This document shows, in pieces, positions 51,280 through 60,408 of a DNA stretch of 64,000 nt. This stretch comes from Flavihumibacter soli (GTDB taxonomy: Bacteria > Bacteroidota > Bacteroidia > Sphingobacteriales > Sphingobacteriaceae): positions 186,001-250,000 of the forward strand of contig NZ_JAAFZB010000093.1 in NCBI RefSeq assembly GCF_010692725.1, written 5' to 3'. Made by a program: the position numbers and the translations under genes. The notes beneath the pieces were generated by a model. That model saw nothing but the letters and a program-made list of their open reading frames with translations, did no database searches and was not told the DNA's origin. Positions within the stretch are counted from its first letter, which is position 1. Each line of letters begins with the position of its first letter.

Positions 51280-51440
51280 CTGATTAGGCTACTCTTTCCA
51301 ACAAAAACCGATCTTGCCTTTGACTCAGAATATGAAGTAATGAGAGTTGAACAATTATTGAACAACAGACCGTTAAGAAAATTTAATTTATCTTCTAATC
51401 AAGTACTTATTACTTGAACATCTAGGATTGCTGTCATTGG
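51280..51440 (+). pseudogene. IS30-family transposase remnant (C-terminal end only)
   Basis: Translation of 51283 onward reads I-R-L-L-F-P-T-K-T-D-L-A, then after 9 codons V-E-Q-L-L-N-N-R-P-L-R-K-F-N, then S-S-N-Q-V. This is the IS30 transposase C terminus (G-L-I-R-Q-Y-F-P-K-G-T-D and L-N-N-R-P-R-K). A TGA lies immediately upstream in frame and another at 51415. No upstream catalytic region or clear terminal inverted repeats are found, so the copy is a decayed tail. Confidence 0.7.
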
Positions 51441-51479
51441 ATTATTTCACATTGACTGACAGTAGATTCGGACAAAAGT

Positions 51480-51508
51480 AAAGGCCTCTGTTTATAGCAG
51501 AGGCCTTT
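51480..51508. terminator. Hairpin between convergent genes
   Basis: AAAGGCCTCTG and CAGAGGCCTTT form a perfect 11-bp stem with a 7-nt loop. T-rich tails are modest on both strands (minus: TTTACTTTTG). It may end the minus-strand operon that stops at 51700. Confidence 0.5.
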
Positions 51509-51699
51509 GAGGTTAATGGGAAGGACATTTACATTAAATACCTGATATTGTTTGTAGCAAACAAATGCGTTATACTTATCAGTTCGATCAGGACTTTCCT
51601 AGTTTAGTTATTTCTAACCGATCAGAGGACCACAAACAAGACGCAGCAGGCAAAGTCATTCTTATCCGCAACGCGTCAAAAGTCCTTTAGAAAAGTGGA

Positions 51700-52938
51700 C
51701 TAAAACCGATGTTGGATACCTGCGCTAATGGTAAATTGATTTCCAAATGTTGCGGTTGAATACTCCTCGTTCAGGTAACTAGCACTTCCCGATATTATCA
51801 ATCGCTTGGTGACGTTTCGGGAATATTCGATACCAGCTTTCAGGCTTTTCAAATTTCTATTGATATCGATGTTACGGGCGCGATCATCCGGCGAAAACCC
51901 TGTGCCGCCGCTGATTCCGAAATAATCATTGCGATCGTCGCTCAGGTAAAACCGGCTGTAAAGGTTAAATGATTTAGAGAACTGGCCGTCTCCCGGACCA
52001 ATATATGACCTGAGCCCAAAAAAGCTATTGCCGAAATATCGTCCCATTCCTACAACGTATAAGATCGTCGCCGAGTTGAACTTCAGATACCGCACACCTC
52101 CTTCTGCTTCAAAGCTCAAGGGTAAACTTTTGTATAGTGACACCCCAAAGCGATGCCTTGAGAAAATACTACTGTTTGAAAATGCTGCCCCCACATAGGC
52201 ATATAAACCATTTGTTATTGCCGGGTAGGAATTAGTTTCAAATTCTACACCGTTTGTATTGAAGCGGTTCGCATAATTTACCTGAAAATTTAGAGTTGCA
52301 AATGGGGTAACACGTCCATAAGAGAAGTTCGCCATGTGCCATGGTTGCGCAAAACGCTTATCAAATGAAGAGAAAGTGTACCCGTAAGTAATATTGTTTT
52401 TCAGGTTTGCATCCTTCAGGGATCGAAGCGATTTAAGAGCCTCTTTGCTTTCCGGATTTTTTCTGATGAAACTTTCAGTCACATCAATCGCCGCTTGCGG
52501 TTTTTCTAAAGCACTTAACACTTTTACTTTCTTCAGGACCAGTTCCTCAGAATTTGGATAATGCTTTAATGCCTGGTCAACAATTTCAAGTGAACGAGGC
52601 AAATTCTTGTTCCAGTATTCGAGATCAAAGCTGGCGTTAAGTGCGTCTTCATTAGCGGGATCCTTTTGCAGGACAGCCTGAAACTGAGTCCGGGCGCTGT
52701 CCGGGGAATCGCTCCAGGTATATACTCGTCCAAGCATGATCCGAAGATCACTGTAATCAGGACTTTGGCTAATGGCTGTCTTTAACAGGCTAATTGCTTT
52801 TGGATAGTTTTTTTCCTGTCTGATTGCCGACTGTGCCGATTTTAACAGATCATCAGACGATATATTTTGCTGACTAAAGGCTCCGGTGGATACCAAAGAT
52901 AGGAGCATAATCAGGGTTGATCTAAGTATAGAGCGCAT
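51700..52938 (-). CDS. TPR plus outer-membrane barrel protein (YaiO family)
   Basis: A 412-residue exported protein with a signal peptide of about 22 residues (ending AFSQ). Residues about 25-175 contain four or so TPR units (Y-P-K-A-I-S-L-L-K-T-A-I and L-R-I-M-L-G-R-V-Y). From about 190 to the end is a YaiO-type barrel with alternating strands, ending S-A-G-I-Q-H-R-F. The TPR-then-barrel order is that of PgaA, the export porin for poly-N-acetylglucosamine. It is the last gene of a four-gene operon, 14 bp after the processive glycosyltransferase. Confidence 0.85.
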   Translation of the reverse strand: MRSILRSTLIMLLSLVSTGAFSQQNISSDDLLKSAQSAIRQEKNYPKAISLLKTAISQSPDYSDLRIMLGRVYTWSDSPDSARTQFQAVLQKDPANEDALNASFDLEYWNKNLPRSLEIVDQALKHYPNSEELVLKKVKVLSALEKPQAAIDVTESFIRKNPESKEALKSLRSLKDANLKNNITYGYTFSSFDKRFAQPWHMANFSYGRVTPFATLNFQVNYANRFNTNGVEFETNSYPAITNGLYAYVGAAFSNSSIFSRHRFGVSLYKSLPLSFEAEGGVRYLKFNSATILYVVGMGRYFGNSFFGLRSYIGPGDGQFSKSFNLYSRFYLSDDRNDYFGISGGTGFSPDDRARNIDINRNLKSLKAGIEYSRNVTKRLIISGSASYLNEEYSTATFGNQFTISAGIQHRF

Positions 52939-52952
52939 AAAAAGTGCGGTAT

Positions 52953-54506
52953 TTAAGTTAATGAATTGGGGACGGGATCAGTTTTGAAGGTCTGGGCTGG
53001 ATTTTTAGCTAGTTTATAGTTTTCTACAGGCAGACCGTTCGAATCAGTTTTTTGGGAAACTGTTTCGCTCAAAACTAATTGTGCTGGGGCCTCCATTTCC
53101 ATTCTACCCATGTCTCCCCATTGATGTCCGGTTGAAAACATTAATGATAGATTTCCTTTAATAGACGACAAGATAATCAGGGGGTGATAAAAAAACGGCT
53201 CTAGAAAAACGACCATCAACAGCTGAAAAATTTCCTTCTTTGATTTATAAACCTGATTTGTATACTCTTCCCAGATAATACTCACTGTTGTAATCATGAC
53301 TGCATAAGAGAATACAAAGGCAAGAAGGAGTAAGGAATACTCGATGTTAATCAGGCCGCAGACTATCAGGTAAACATAGATCAACAAGCCAAAAAATTCA
53401 ATTAAGGGTGCAAGCCATTCATAAAAGATCCAGTAAGGAAAACTAATCAAACCGAGTCGTCCGTACTTAGAATTAAACCACATCTTACGATGATCTAAGA
53501 GCGTTTGTACGAGGCCCTTTGTCCACCTTACTCTTTGCTTAATGAAGATATTCAAGTTTGGAGGTACTTCAGTCCAGCACAATGACTCGGGAATATACTT
53601 AACCTGATAGTCAATCCTCAGATTATTCATATATTTCCTCATCCTAACGGTCATCTCCATATCTTCACCAAAGCTTTTGGTGTCATAACCACCAACTGCA
53701 ATTGCAACCTTCTTATCAAAGAGTCCGATCCCACCGGATACGATAATAAGTCCATTGATCTTACTCCAAGCCATCCGTCCAAGGAGAAAAGAACGTAAAT
53801 ATTCAACTTCTTGGATACTTGTAAGAAAGTTTTTAGGAGCCTTAACATTAACTAAGAAACCCTGTTCAACATCACACCCGTTAGCGATACGAATTACCGC
53901 ACCGTTTGCAATCACACGCTTTTCCTCGTCGATAACCGGTTTAATAAGTTTTAATAGCGCCTGGTTGTCAATTATACAATCAACATCACAGCAGACATAA
54001 TAGGGATTCGAAGCTATATTGATACCGGTGTTCAAAGCATCCGCCTTGTTTTTCCGGTTTTCTTTATCAAGCACGATCAGTTTGCTGTAAGCAAGATTGG
54101 TCGATTTATAAATTCCTCTTATCGGACCAGTTGTTATGTGTTCATGATATGCGAAATCAACCTTTACGAGATCAAATTCTCTAACTAATTTGACCAGTGT
54201 ACTGTCAGAGCTGCCATCATTAACGATAATTACTTCATATCTGGGATATTGAAGCGAAAGAAGTGAGTGAACGTTACTAATAATGGTCTTACCCTCATTA
54301 AAGGCGGGTGCTACTATCGAGATTGCGGGTGTATAAGGAGAACTTAAAAGCTTTTTAAAATCAATGAATGAGTTTTTTCTTTTATATAAAAGTATTTCAC
54401 GTATTGAGATCAGTGAAATAATAAGATACCAGAGCATGATGGAGCTGGCAAAAAAGAAAACGAAGTGATTGTAATTTACGATTACTGAGTTCCAGATCTC
54501 TTGCAT
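52953..54506 (-). CDS. Processive glycosyltransferase family 2, membrane-bound (PgaC/HasA-like)
   Basis: A 517-residue protein. One N-terminal helix (about 14-34) precedes a GT2 domain with V-N-D-G-S-S-D-S-T, D-V-D-C-I-I-D, G-E-D-M-E-M-T-V-R-M, and Q-R-V-R-W-T-K-G (the QxxRW motif of processive synthases). About four helices follow (370-475). The cytoplasmic tail after about 475 is polar. It likely polymerises a beta-linked polysaccharide and moves it across the inner membrane. Start and preceding stop overlap as TAATG. Confidence 0.9.
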   Translation of the reverse strand: MQEIWNSVIVNYNHFVFFFASSIMLWYLIISLISIREILLYKRKNSFIDFKKLLSSPYTPAISIVAPAFNEGKTIISNVHSLLSLQYPRYEVIIVNDGSSDSTLVKLVREFDLVKVDFAYHEHITTGPIRGIYKSTNLAYSKLIVLDKENRKNKADALNTGINIASNPYYVCCDVDCIIDNQALLKLIKPVIDEEKRVIANGAVIRIANGCDVEQGFLVNVKAPKNFLTSIQEVEYLRSFLLGRMAWSKINGLIIVSGGIGLFDKKVAIAVGGYDTKSFGEDMEMTVRMRKYMNNLRIDYQVKYIPESLCWTEVPPNLNIFIKQRVRWTKGLVQTLLDHRKMWFNSKYGRLGLISFPYWIFYEWLAPLIEFFGLLIYVYLIVCGLINIEYSLLLLAFVFSYAVMITTVSIIWEEYTNQVYKSKKEIFQLLMVVFLEPFFYHPLIILSSIKGNLSLMFSTGHQWGDMGRMEMEAPAQLVLSETVSQKTDSNGLPVENYKLAKNPAQTFKTDPVPNSLT

Positions 54507-55657
54507 TAGGCGGAAAGTTTGGTGTCCAACATATGCAGCACTACGCTCTTATTCTCCTCAGGTACTGTTTCGAGGAGCCTGAATAATCGCTCTTCACCCA
54601 TTTCTCCATGTCTTTTAAGGGCTTTTGCTGCTTCAAAGCGGGTGCTGAAATCGGTGTTAAATACAAGGTCGCTCAGGAAATTAAGCGAATCACCGGAACA
54701 AATTTTACCCGTTGTTTTAATAATTTCTAAACGACATTCCTGCGTCTCATTCCGGAAGTGGATTGTCAAATGCTGTTCAAGGTCGACCAGGCTGAGATCG
54801 CCAACTGCTGTTATCACTTCTTTTCTTACCTCTTCATTAGGATGATTGAACAGCCTGAGGAGGTCTTTAACTGAGTCTATTTGGTGAAAACGCACCGTTA
54901 AGCGGATACAGAAGATTACAACCGAATCATTAGCGGACGTAAACCACTTTGAAAATACAGGTAGCTTTATATCCTTATTGCGATTCAAAATATCCATCAA
55001 ATTGATTTGATGAAAGGTTAATAAGTTCTGATTGGTATAGTCTAAAAACACAAAAGGATCTGTCTGGCTTGCCTGTAGATAACCGCTTTGAGCCTGCATT
55101 CTTAGGGTGATGTTCCTGCTATTGACATATTGAAGAAAATCACCTGCTGATTCCTGGATACCCATTTCTCCCAATTCAGCTATGCCTTCAGCTTTGTTAA
55201 ACCATCGCCAGCTTCGTAACTTCTTCTGGGAGTGCTTCTGGAGTTCAAGCGAAGTGTATATCCTGCTAATTAGTGTGTTTACTTTTCCGGAGAAGTTTCT
55301 GTGAAGGAAGATAAGCTCATTAATTATTAATTGCCTTACCAGCCTTTTTTTCAAAGGCAGTTTTTTCAGGTTTTCGGTAATTTCAATAATATGTTCATCT
55401 GTGTAATCCTCACTGGTGAAAGCTATAATGGAATTCGTAAGAATATTTTCAATCTCCGCTTTCCATTTCTCCGCTTTCTTATTCACCGAAGCTTGCACTA
55501 CCCTGCGGGTAAAGACCAGCAGGTAGCAAAACATTGTTACAAAAAAAGTAAGGAAGATCCCGACATAAGCGACTTTTATTATTAGCGGATACGCCAGGAA
55601 ATGATTATTATAAAATTCCTTAATAAAAGCAGGAAGAAAATTGTAAAGTTTTTCCAT
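54506..55657 (-). CDS. Membrane-anchored HEAT-repeat protein
   Basis: A 383-residue protein with one membrane helix at about 25-48 (V-A-Y-V-G-I-F-L-T-F-F-V-T) and a long helical C-terminal part. HEAT-type repeats are visible as L-L-R-L-F-N-H-P-N-E-E-V-R-K-E-V and F-S-T-R-F-E-A-A-K-A-L-K-R-H-G. HEAT solenoids bind proteins. Its place between a response regulator and a glycan synthase suggests it links regulation to the synthase, which is inference. Confidence 0.8.
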   Translation of the reverse strand: MEKLYNFLPAFIKEFYNNHFLAYPLIIKVAYVGIFLTFFVTMFCYLLVFTRRVVQASVNKKAEKWKAEIENILTNSIIAFTSEDYTDEHIIEITENLKKLPLKKRLVRQLIINELIFLHRNFSGKVNTLISRIYTSLELQKHSQKKLRSWRWFNKAEGIAELGEMGIQESAGDFLQYVNSRNITLRMQAQSGYLQASQTDPFVFLDYTNQNLLTFHQINLMDILNRNKDIKLPVFSKWFTSANDSVVIFCIRLTVRFHQIDSVKDLLRLFNHPNEEVRKEVITAVGDLSLVDLEQHLTIHFRNETQECRLEIIKTTGKICSGDSLNFLSDLVFNTDFSTRFEAAKALKRHGEMGEERLFRLLETVPEENKSVVLHMLDTKLSA

Positions 55658-55662
55658 CCTGT

Positions 55663-56037
55663 TTACTTTAACATCAACAGCCTTTTCACTCTGATCGAAA
55701 ATTCAGGCAGGATAAAGGGCTTCGTTATAAAGTCATTTGCACCTAATTTAAAGCCTTCCAGTACGGTGTCTTCCAAGCCTGTGGCTGAAATGATAATAAC
55801 GGGTATATCTCTTCTTTCAGGGTTTTGTTTGATCTTTGCCAGTATCTCCAAACCGTTAAGGTAAGGCAACATAATATCTAGTATGATAAGGTCATAGTAA
55901 TTGGCCTCTATTTTGGCAACGCCCGTTTTACCATCAAGGGCAGTGTCGACTTCGTGACCGTCTTTTTTTAACTGGAATTCAATCGTTCGGTTCATCAGAT
56001 TTTCATCTTCTATGACCAGAATTCTACTTTTTTTCAT
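55663..56037 (-). CDS. Stand-alone response regulator (CheY-like)
   Basis: A 124-residue receiver domain with no output domain. E10-D11 with the phosphoacceptor D54 (L-I-I-L-D-I-M-L-P), S84 and K106 (I-T-K-P-F) are all present, so it should be phosphorylated. No kinase is adjacent. It starts the operon with the HEAT, glycosyltransferase and TPR-barrel genes and would act through protein contact. Confidence 0.92.
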   Translation of the reverse strand: MKKSRILVIEDENLMNRTIEFQLKKDGHEVDTALDGKTGVAKIEANYYDLIILDIMLPYLNGLEILAKIKQNPERRDIPVIIISATGLEDTVLEGFKLGANDFITKPFILPEFSIRVKRLLMLK

Positions 56038-56306
56038 TAATGAGCAGCGTTATTAGTTTGAGATTGTTTGGAGTGTTATACGGAAAGGATGTTTAAAAAG
56101 GTTTGAATTTTGCAAAACTTTTTCAAGGTAAAAATTAATTGGATATTTTATTCTTTCTTCCCGTGGCTAGAGGTGTTATGTTTCTGTAGGTTAAGTTCTT
56201 AGCTTTAATTAAGCCGGAAGTGTATAATGTACAACAGGGTGGGTGAGAACAGGAAATTGTCTCTGGATCTATTTCTGGTTTTGACATTTACCGCTAACTT
56301 GCTGCC

Positions 56307-57935
56307 ATGAATTTAGAGTTTAATAAAAACGAGGATGTTAATAAGCAGCTATTGTTTCAGGTTAAAACAAGGCTTAAGAAAATATATGCAGGTGGGGGAG
56401 AGAAGGCAGCAGCTAAACAAAAACATAAGGGGAAGCTCCTTGCCAGGGAGCGGATAGCCTATTTGATCGACAAAGAAAGTGAGTGGCTTGAGATAGGCGC
56501 TTTCGCTGCAGAAGATATGTACAAGGAGGTGGGCGGATGTCCGTCGGCTGGGGTAGTCACCGGGATCGGTTATGTAGCTGGTCGCCAGTGTATGATCATT
56601 GCAAACGATGCAACGGTAAAGGCAGGTGCGTGGTTTCCGATGACAGCCAAAAAGAATCTCCGGGCACAGGAAATAGCCATGGAGAACAGGCTGCCGGTGA
56701 TCTACCTGGTAGATTCTGCAGGAGTGTTTTTGCCGATGCAGGATGAGATATTTCCTGATAAGGAGCACTTCGGCCGCATATTTCGCAATAACGCGATCAT
56801 GAGCAGCAGTGGTATCATTCAGATATCTGCAATTATGGGTTCCTGCGTAGCAGGCGGAGCATACCTTCCGATAATGAGCGATGAGGCTATGATCGTTGAC
56901 GGAACCGGATCAGTTTTTCTTGCAGGAAGTTATCTTGTTAAATCGGCAATAGGTGAGGATATTGATAATGAAAGCCTGGGAGGTGCCACTACGCACTGCG
57001 AAATTTCCGGGGTAACGGACTACAAGCATCCAAATGATCAGGCCTGTCTTGATTCTATCAGGAATATAATGAGCATGATTGGTGCTCCGCAGGTTGCCGG
57101 CTTCGACAGGATCAAACCGGCGAAACCTAAAAAGGATGAGCAGGAGATATATGGCCTGCTGCCGGAGAATCGAGAGAAGCCCTATGACATGCATGAGATC
57201 ATTGACCGGTTGGTAGATAATTCGGAATTTGAGGAATATAAGAAGCTGTACGGCCAGAGTATCATATGTGGTTTAGGAAGAATTGACGGCTGGGCAGTGG
57301 GAATCGTTGCAAACCAGCGCAAGGTTGTTAAAAGCAAGAAGGGAGAAATGCAGTTTGGTGGAGTAATTTATTCCGATTCAGCAGATAAGGCTACCCGTTT
57401 TATCATGAATTGCAATCAGAAGAAAATCCCACTTGTATTTCTCCAGGATGTTACCGGGTTTATGGTAGGAAGCCGTTCTGAACAGGGTGGTATTATTAAG
57501 GACGGAGCAAAAATGGTCAACGCAGTTTCCAACTCGGTAGTTCCTAAATTCACTATTGTGATAGGGAACTCATATGGCGCCGGAAATTATGCGATGTGCG
57601 GTAAAGCCTACGATCCAAGATTAATTTATGCATGGCCATCGGCTAAGATCGCCGTTATGGGTGGCTCGCAGGCCGCAAAAGTATTGTTGCAGATACAGGA
57701 AGCATCATTGAAGGCAAAAGGCGAGGTGATCACGCAGGAAAAGGAAGATGAATTGCTGAAAGAAATTACTGACCGTTACAACAGTCAGACGACACCATAC
57801 TATGCCGCATCACGCTTGTGGATCGATGGAATTATTGATCCGCTGGAAACCCGGAAAGTCATATCAATGGGAATCGAGGCCGCCAACCAGTCACCGATCG
57901 AAAAACAGTTTAATGTAGGTATTCTGCAAACTTAA
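56307..57935 (+). CDS. Acyl-CoA carboxylase carboxyltransferase (methylcrotonyl-CoA carboxylase beta-like)
   Basis: A 542-residue biotin-dependent carboxyltransferase with two crotonase-type halves. The N-terminal half has Y-L-V-D-S-A-G-V-F-L-P-M-Q-D-E-I-F-P and F-G-R-I-F, characteristic of MCC-beta rather than propionyl-CoA carboxylase. The second half has V-T-G-F-M-V-G and G-N-S-Y-G-A-G-N-Y-A-M. The biotin/biotin-carboxylase subunit gene is not adjacent. With the HMG-CoA lyase at 9267 it suggests leucine catabolism. Confidence 0.88.
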   Translation: MNLEFNKNEDVNKQLLFQVKTRLKKIYAGGGEKAAAKQKHKGKLLARERIAYLIDKESEWLEIGAFAAEDMYKEVGGCPSAGVVTGIGYVAGRQCMIIANDATVKAGAWFPMTAKKNLRAQEIAMENRLPVIYLVDSAGVFLPMQDEIFPDKEHFGRIFRNNAIMSSSGIIQISAIMGSCVAGGAYLPIMSDEAMIVDGTGSVFLAGSYLVKSAIGEDIDNESLGGATTHCEISGVTDYKHPNDQACLDSIRNIMSMIGAPQVAGFDRIKPAKPKKDEQEIYGLLPENREKPYDMHEIIDRLVDNSEFEEYKKLYGQSIICGLGRIDGWAVGIVANQRKVVKSKKGEMQFGGVIYSDSADKATRFIMNCNQKKIPLVFLQDVTGFMVGSRSEQGGIIKDGAKMVNAVSNSVVPKFTIVIGNSYGAGNYAMCGKAYDPRLIYAWPSAKIAVMGGSQAAKVLLQIQEASLKAKGEVITQEKEDELLKEITDRYNSQTTPYYAASRLWIDGIIDPLETRKVISMGIEAANQSPIEKQFNVGILQT

Positions 57936-57998
57936 CGGGCTAACGGTTCCGGAAGCTAAACTTGCGGAACCATTTTTTGGAAAAGTTGTTATTGATTG

Positions 57999-58517
57999 AT
58001 GCAAAATCAACTTGTAACGAAAAGCTCAAAGCTGCTTGCTGAGAACAAACTTACTATTGCATTTGCGGAAAGTGCGACCGCAGGTAAACTTTCTTATGAA
58101 TTCTCTTTAACTCCCGATTCCGGCAAAATATTAAAGGGCGGCCTGGTCTGTTATGACGCCAGTATTAAGGAAGATGTTTTGGATGTACCACACGAGCTGA
58201 TCGAAAAGTATACTCCCGAATCGCCTGAGGTTACTAAGGAATTAGCCAGACGCCTGTATAAGGTCGTTCCGTCGGCGGATGTCTTCATTGCGGTCACCGG
58301 CTTAACCACACCGGGTGGCAGTGAAACGCCTGAAAAGCCGGTTGGAACAATGTTCATCCATGCAGTCGTCAATGGGAAAGATTTTCCGGTCCGTGAAGTC
58401 TTTACCGGCAGCGCCGAACAAATAATTAGAGCGGCAATTGAACGGGTAGACAGGCTTCTGATCGAAGTCCTGGCAGACATCAGGATAACCGGCGCTCCTG
58501 CGAGGTGGAAAGCATAA
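57999..58517 (+). CDS. CinA-family nicotinamide-nucleotide amidohydrolase (PncC-like)
   Basis: A 172-residue protein of the CinA C-terminal/PncC family. F-A-E-S-A-T-A-G-K-L, Y-S-P..-type E-S-P-E-V-T-K-E-L-A and A-V-T-G-L-T-T-P-G-G are its conserved blocks. PncC turns NMN into nicotinate mononucleotide in NAD recycling. There is no molybdopterin-binding N-terminal domain as in full CinA. I chose the ATG at 57999; a TTG just before adds one residue. Confidence 0.87.
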   Translation: MQNQLVTKSSKLLAENKLTIAFAESATAGKLSYEFSLTPDSGKILKGGLVCYDASIKEDVLDVPHELIEKYTPESPEVTKELARRLYKVVPSADVFIAVTGLTTPGGSETPEKPVGTMFIHAVVNGKDFPVREVFTGSAEQIIRAAIERVDRLLIEVLADIRITGAPARWKA

Positions 58518-58557
58518 AAAATCTTTAACTTCGGCAGTCAAAAATCTTAAACTTCTG

Positions 58558-60393
58558 ATGGGTTATAACAGCTTAGCATCATGCGTATCCGACCTCGAAA
58601 AAAACGGTCATCTAATACGAATCAAAGAGCAGGTGGACCCATATCTGGAGATGGCCGCGATTCACCTTCGGGTGTTTGAAAATCAAGGGCCGGCAATCTA
58701 CTTTGAGAACATAAAAGGCAGTGAATTTCCCGCTGTTTCAAACCTCTTCGGAACGATAGACCGTTCGAAATTTATATTCCGGGACACGCTTGACAAGATA
58801 AAAATGCTTGTGGATCTCAAGACCGATCCCCTGAAGGCTTTAAGGAATCCATTAAAATATAGTAGCGCAGCAATGTCAGCATTATCGGCATTGCCCTGGC
58901 GCGGAGGCCGTAATGTGCCAGTAACCTTTGCCCAGACGAAAATAAGCTCTCTGCCCCAGGTGGTGAACTGGCCTGAGGATGGCGGCCCGTTTATAACAAT
59001 GCCGCAGGTTTATACAGAGGATATCGATCAGCCTGGTATTATGAATGCGAATCTGGGAATGTACCGTATTCAGCTGGGTGGAAATGAGTATGTTCTGGAT
59101 AAAGAAATTGGTCTGCATTATCAGCTTCACCGGGGGATAGGGGTACATCAGACAAAAGCCAATGCAAAAGAGCAGGCGCTGAAGGTAAGTATCTTTGTTG
59201 GCGGACCACCCTCGCATCCATTGGCCGCAGTGATGCCTCTTCCGGAAGGCTTGTCCGAAATGACATTTGCGGGAGCTCTTGCAAACCGGAGGTTTCGATA
59301 CTTTTATGATGAAGAGGGGTTTTGCATTTCGTCTGATGCTGACTTCGTGATAACGGGAACAGTGGAGCCGCATCATAATAAACCTGAAGGTCCTTTCGGT
59401 GATCATCTGGGATACTATAGCCTGAAACATCCCTTTCCACTGATGAAGGTAAACAGGGTCTACCACCGCAAAAACGCCATCTGGTCATTCACAGTAGTCG
59501 GCCGTCCTCCCCAGGAGGATACCAGTTTTGGGGCTCTGATCCATGAGATAAGCGGGGCTGCCATTCCGAAAGAGATACCCGGCCTGCATGAAGTGAATGC
59601 TGTAGACGCTGCCGGGGTACATCCGCTGCTATTTGCTATTGGCAGTGAGCGTTACACCCCATACCTAAAGCAAAAAAGACCCCAGGAAATATTAACGATC
59701 GCCAATCATATTCTGGGTAAAAACCAGCTCAGCCTGGCCAAGTACTTATTTATTAGTGCCAAAGAGGACGATCCGCAGGTAAATACACATAATATCCCCG
59801 GATTTCTAAAGCATGTCCTGGAGCGTGTGGACCTTACCACAGATCTTCATTTCCACACGAAAACCACGATTGATACGCTGGACTATAGCGGTACAGATAT
59901 AAATGCGGGTTCTAAACTGGTAGTAGCGGCGGCGGGTGATAAAAAACGTGATCTGTGGAGTGAAATGCCGGCTTCATTTATCCTGCCCAGAGGTTTTAAC
60001 TTTAAAGTAGTGCTGCCGGGTATAATAGCTGTTGACGGGCCGAAATTTACAACCAAGGAAGAGACAGCAACTCAGATTGAAGCAATTAATGATGTTCTGA
60101 AAGTGTATGCGCTTGACGGCCTCGTTATGATGATCCTATGTGACGATGCTGTTTTTACTGCAGAAAACATAAATAATTTTGTTTGGGTGACTTTCACCAG
60201 GAGCAATCCTTCGCACGACGTATATGGGATCAATAGTTTTATAGAAAATAAACACTGGGGCTGTAAAGGTCCCCTGATCATAGATGCCAGGGTGAAACCT
60301 CATCATGCGCCCGCCCTGATCAAGGATGAGCAGGTTGAAAAGAGAGTTGACAATCTGGGCAAAAAGGGAGGATCACTTTACGGTATTATTTAA
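58558..60393 (+). CDS. UbiD family decarboxylase
   Basis: A 611-residue protein of the prenylated-FMN-dependent UbiD family, of the long type. Visible blocks: Y-Q-L-H-R-G-I-G-V-H, P-E-G-P-F-G-D-H-L-G-Y-Y near residue 280 (catalytic Glu and Arg/Asp region) and W-G-C-K-G-P near the end. It decarboxylates an aromatic acid, possibly in menaquinone synthesis. No UbiX-type flavin prenyltransferase gene is in the window. Confidence 0.9.
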   Translation: MGYNSLASCVSDLEKNGHLIRIKEQVDPYLEMAAIHLRVFENQGPAIYFENIKGSEFPAVSNLFGTIDRSKFIFRDTLDKIKMLVDLKTDPLKALRNPLKYSSAAMSALSALPWRGGRNVPVTFAQTKISSLPQVVNWPEDGGPFITMPQVYTEDIDQPGIMNANLGMYRIQLGGNEYVLDKEIGLHYQLHRGIGVHQTKANAKEQALKVSIFVGGPPSHPLAAVMPLPEGLSEMTFAGALANRRFRYFYDEEGFCISSDADFVITGTVEPHHNKPEGPFGDHLGYYSLKHPFPLMKVNRVYHRKNAIWSFTVVGRPPQEDTSFGALIHEISGAAIPKEIPGLHEVNAVDAAGVHPLLFAIGSERYTPYLKQKRPQEILTIANHILGKNQLSLAKYLFISAKEDDPQVNTHNIPGFLKHVLERVDLTTDLHFHTKTTIDTLDYSGTDINAGSKLVVAAAGDKKRDLWSEMPASFILPRGFNFKVVLPGIIAVDGPKFTTKEETATQIEAINDVLKVYALDGLVMMILCDDAVFTAENINNFVWVTFTRSNPSHDVYGINSFIENKHWGCKGPLIIDARVKPHHAPALIKDEQVEKRVDNLGKKGGSLYGII

Positions 60394-60408
60394 AAAAGCG
60401 GGATTTCT

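Larger units (their letters stand above)
51019..51699. other. Gene-free stretch with an IS30 remnant and a hairpin
   Basis: 680 bp between the LtaS-like gene and the TPR-barrel gene. It holds the IS30 tail at 51280-51440 and the hairpin at 51480-51508. The rest has no coding frame or RNA gene that I can recognise. Confidence 0.6.

Noticed and set aside
58882-59488. Two long antisense frames in ubiD
   Set aside because: They overlap a conserved enzyme gene, lack similarity to any family, and are rich in residues typical of shadow frames.
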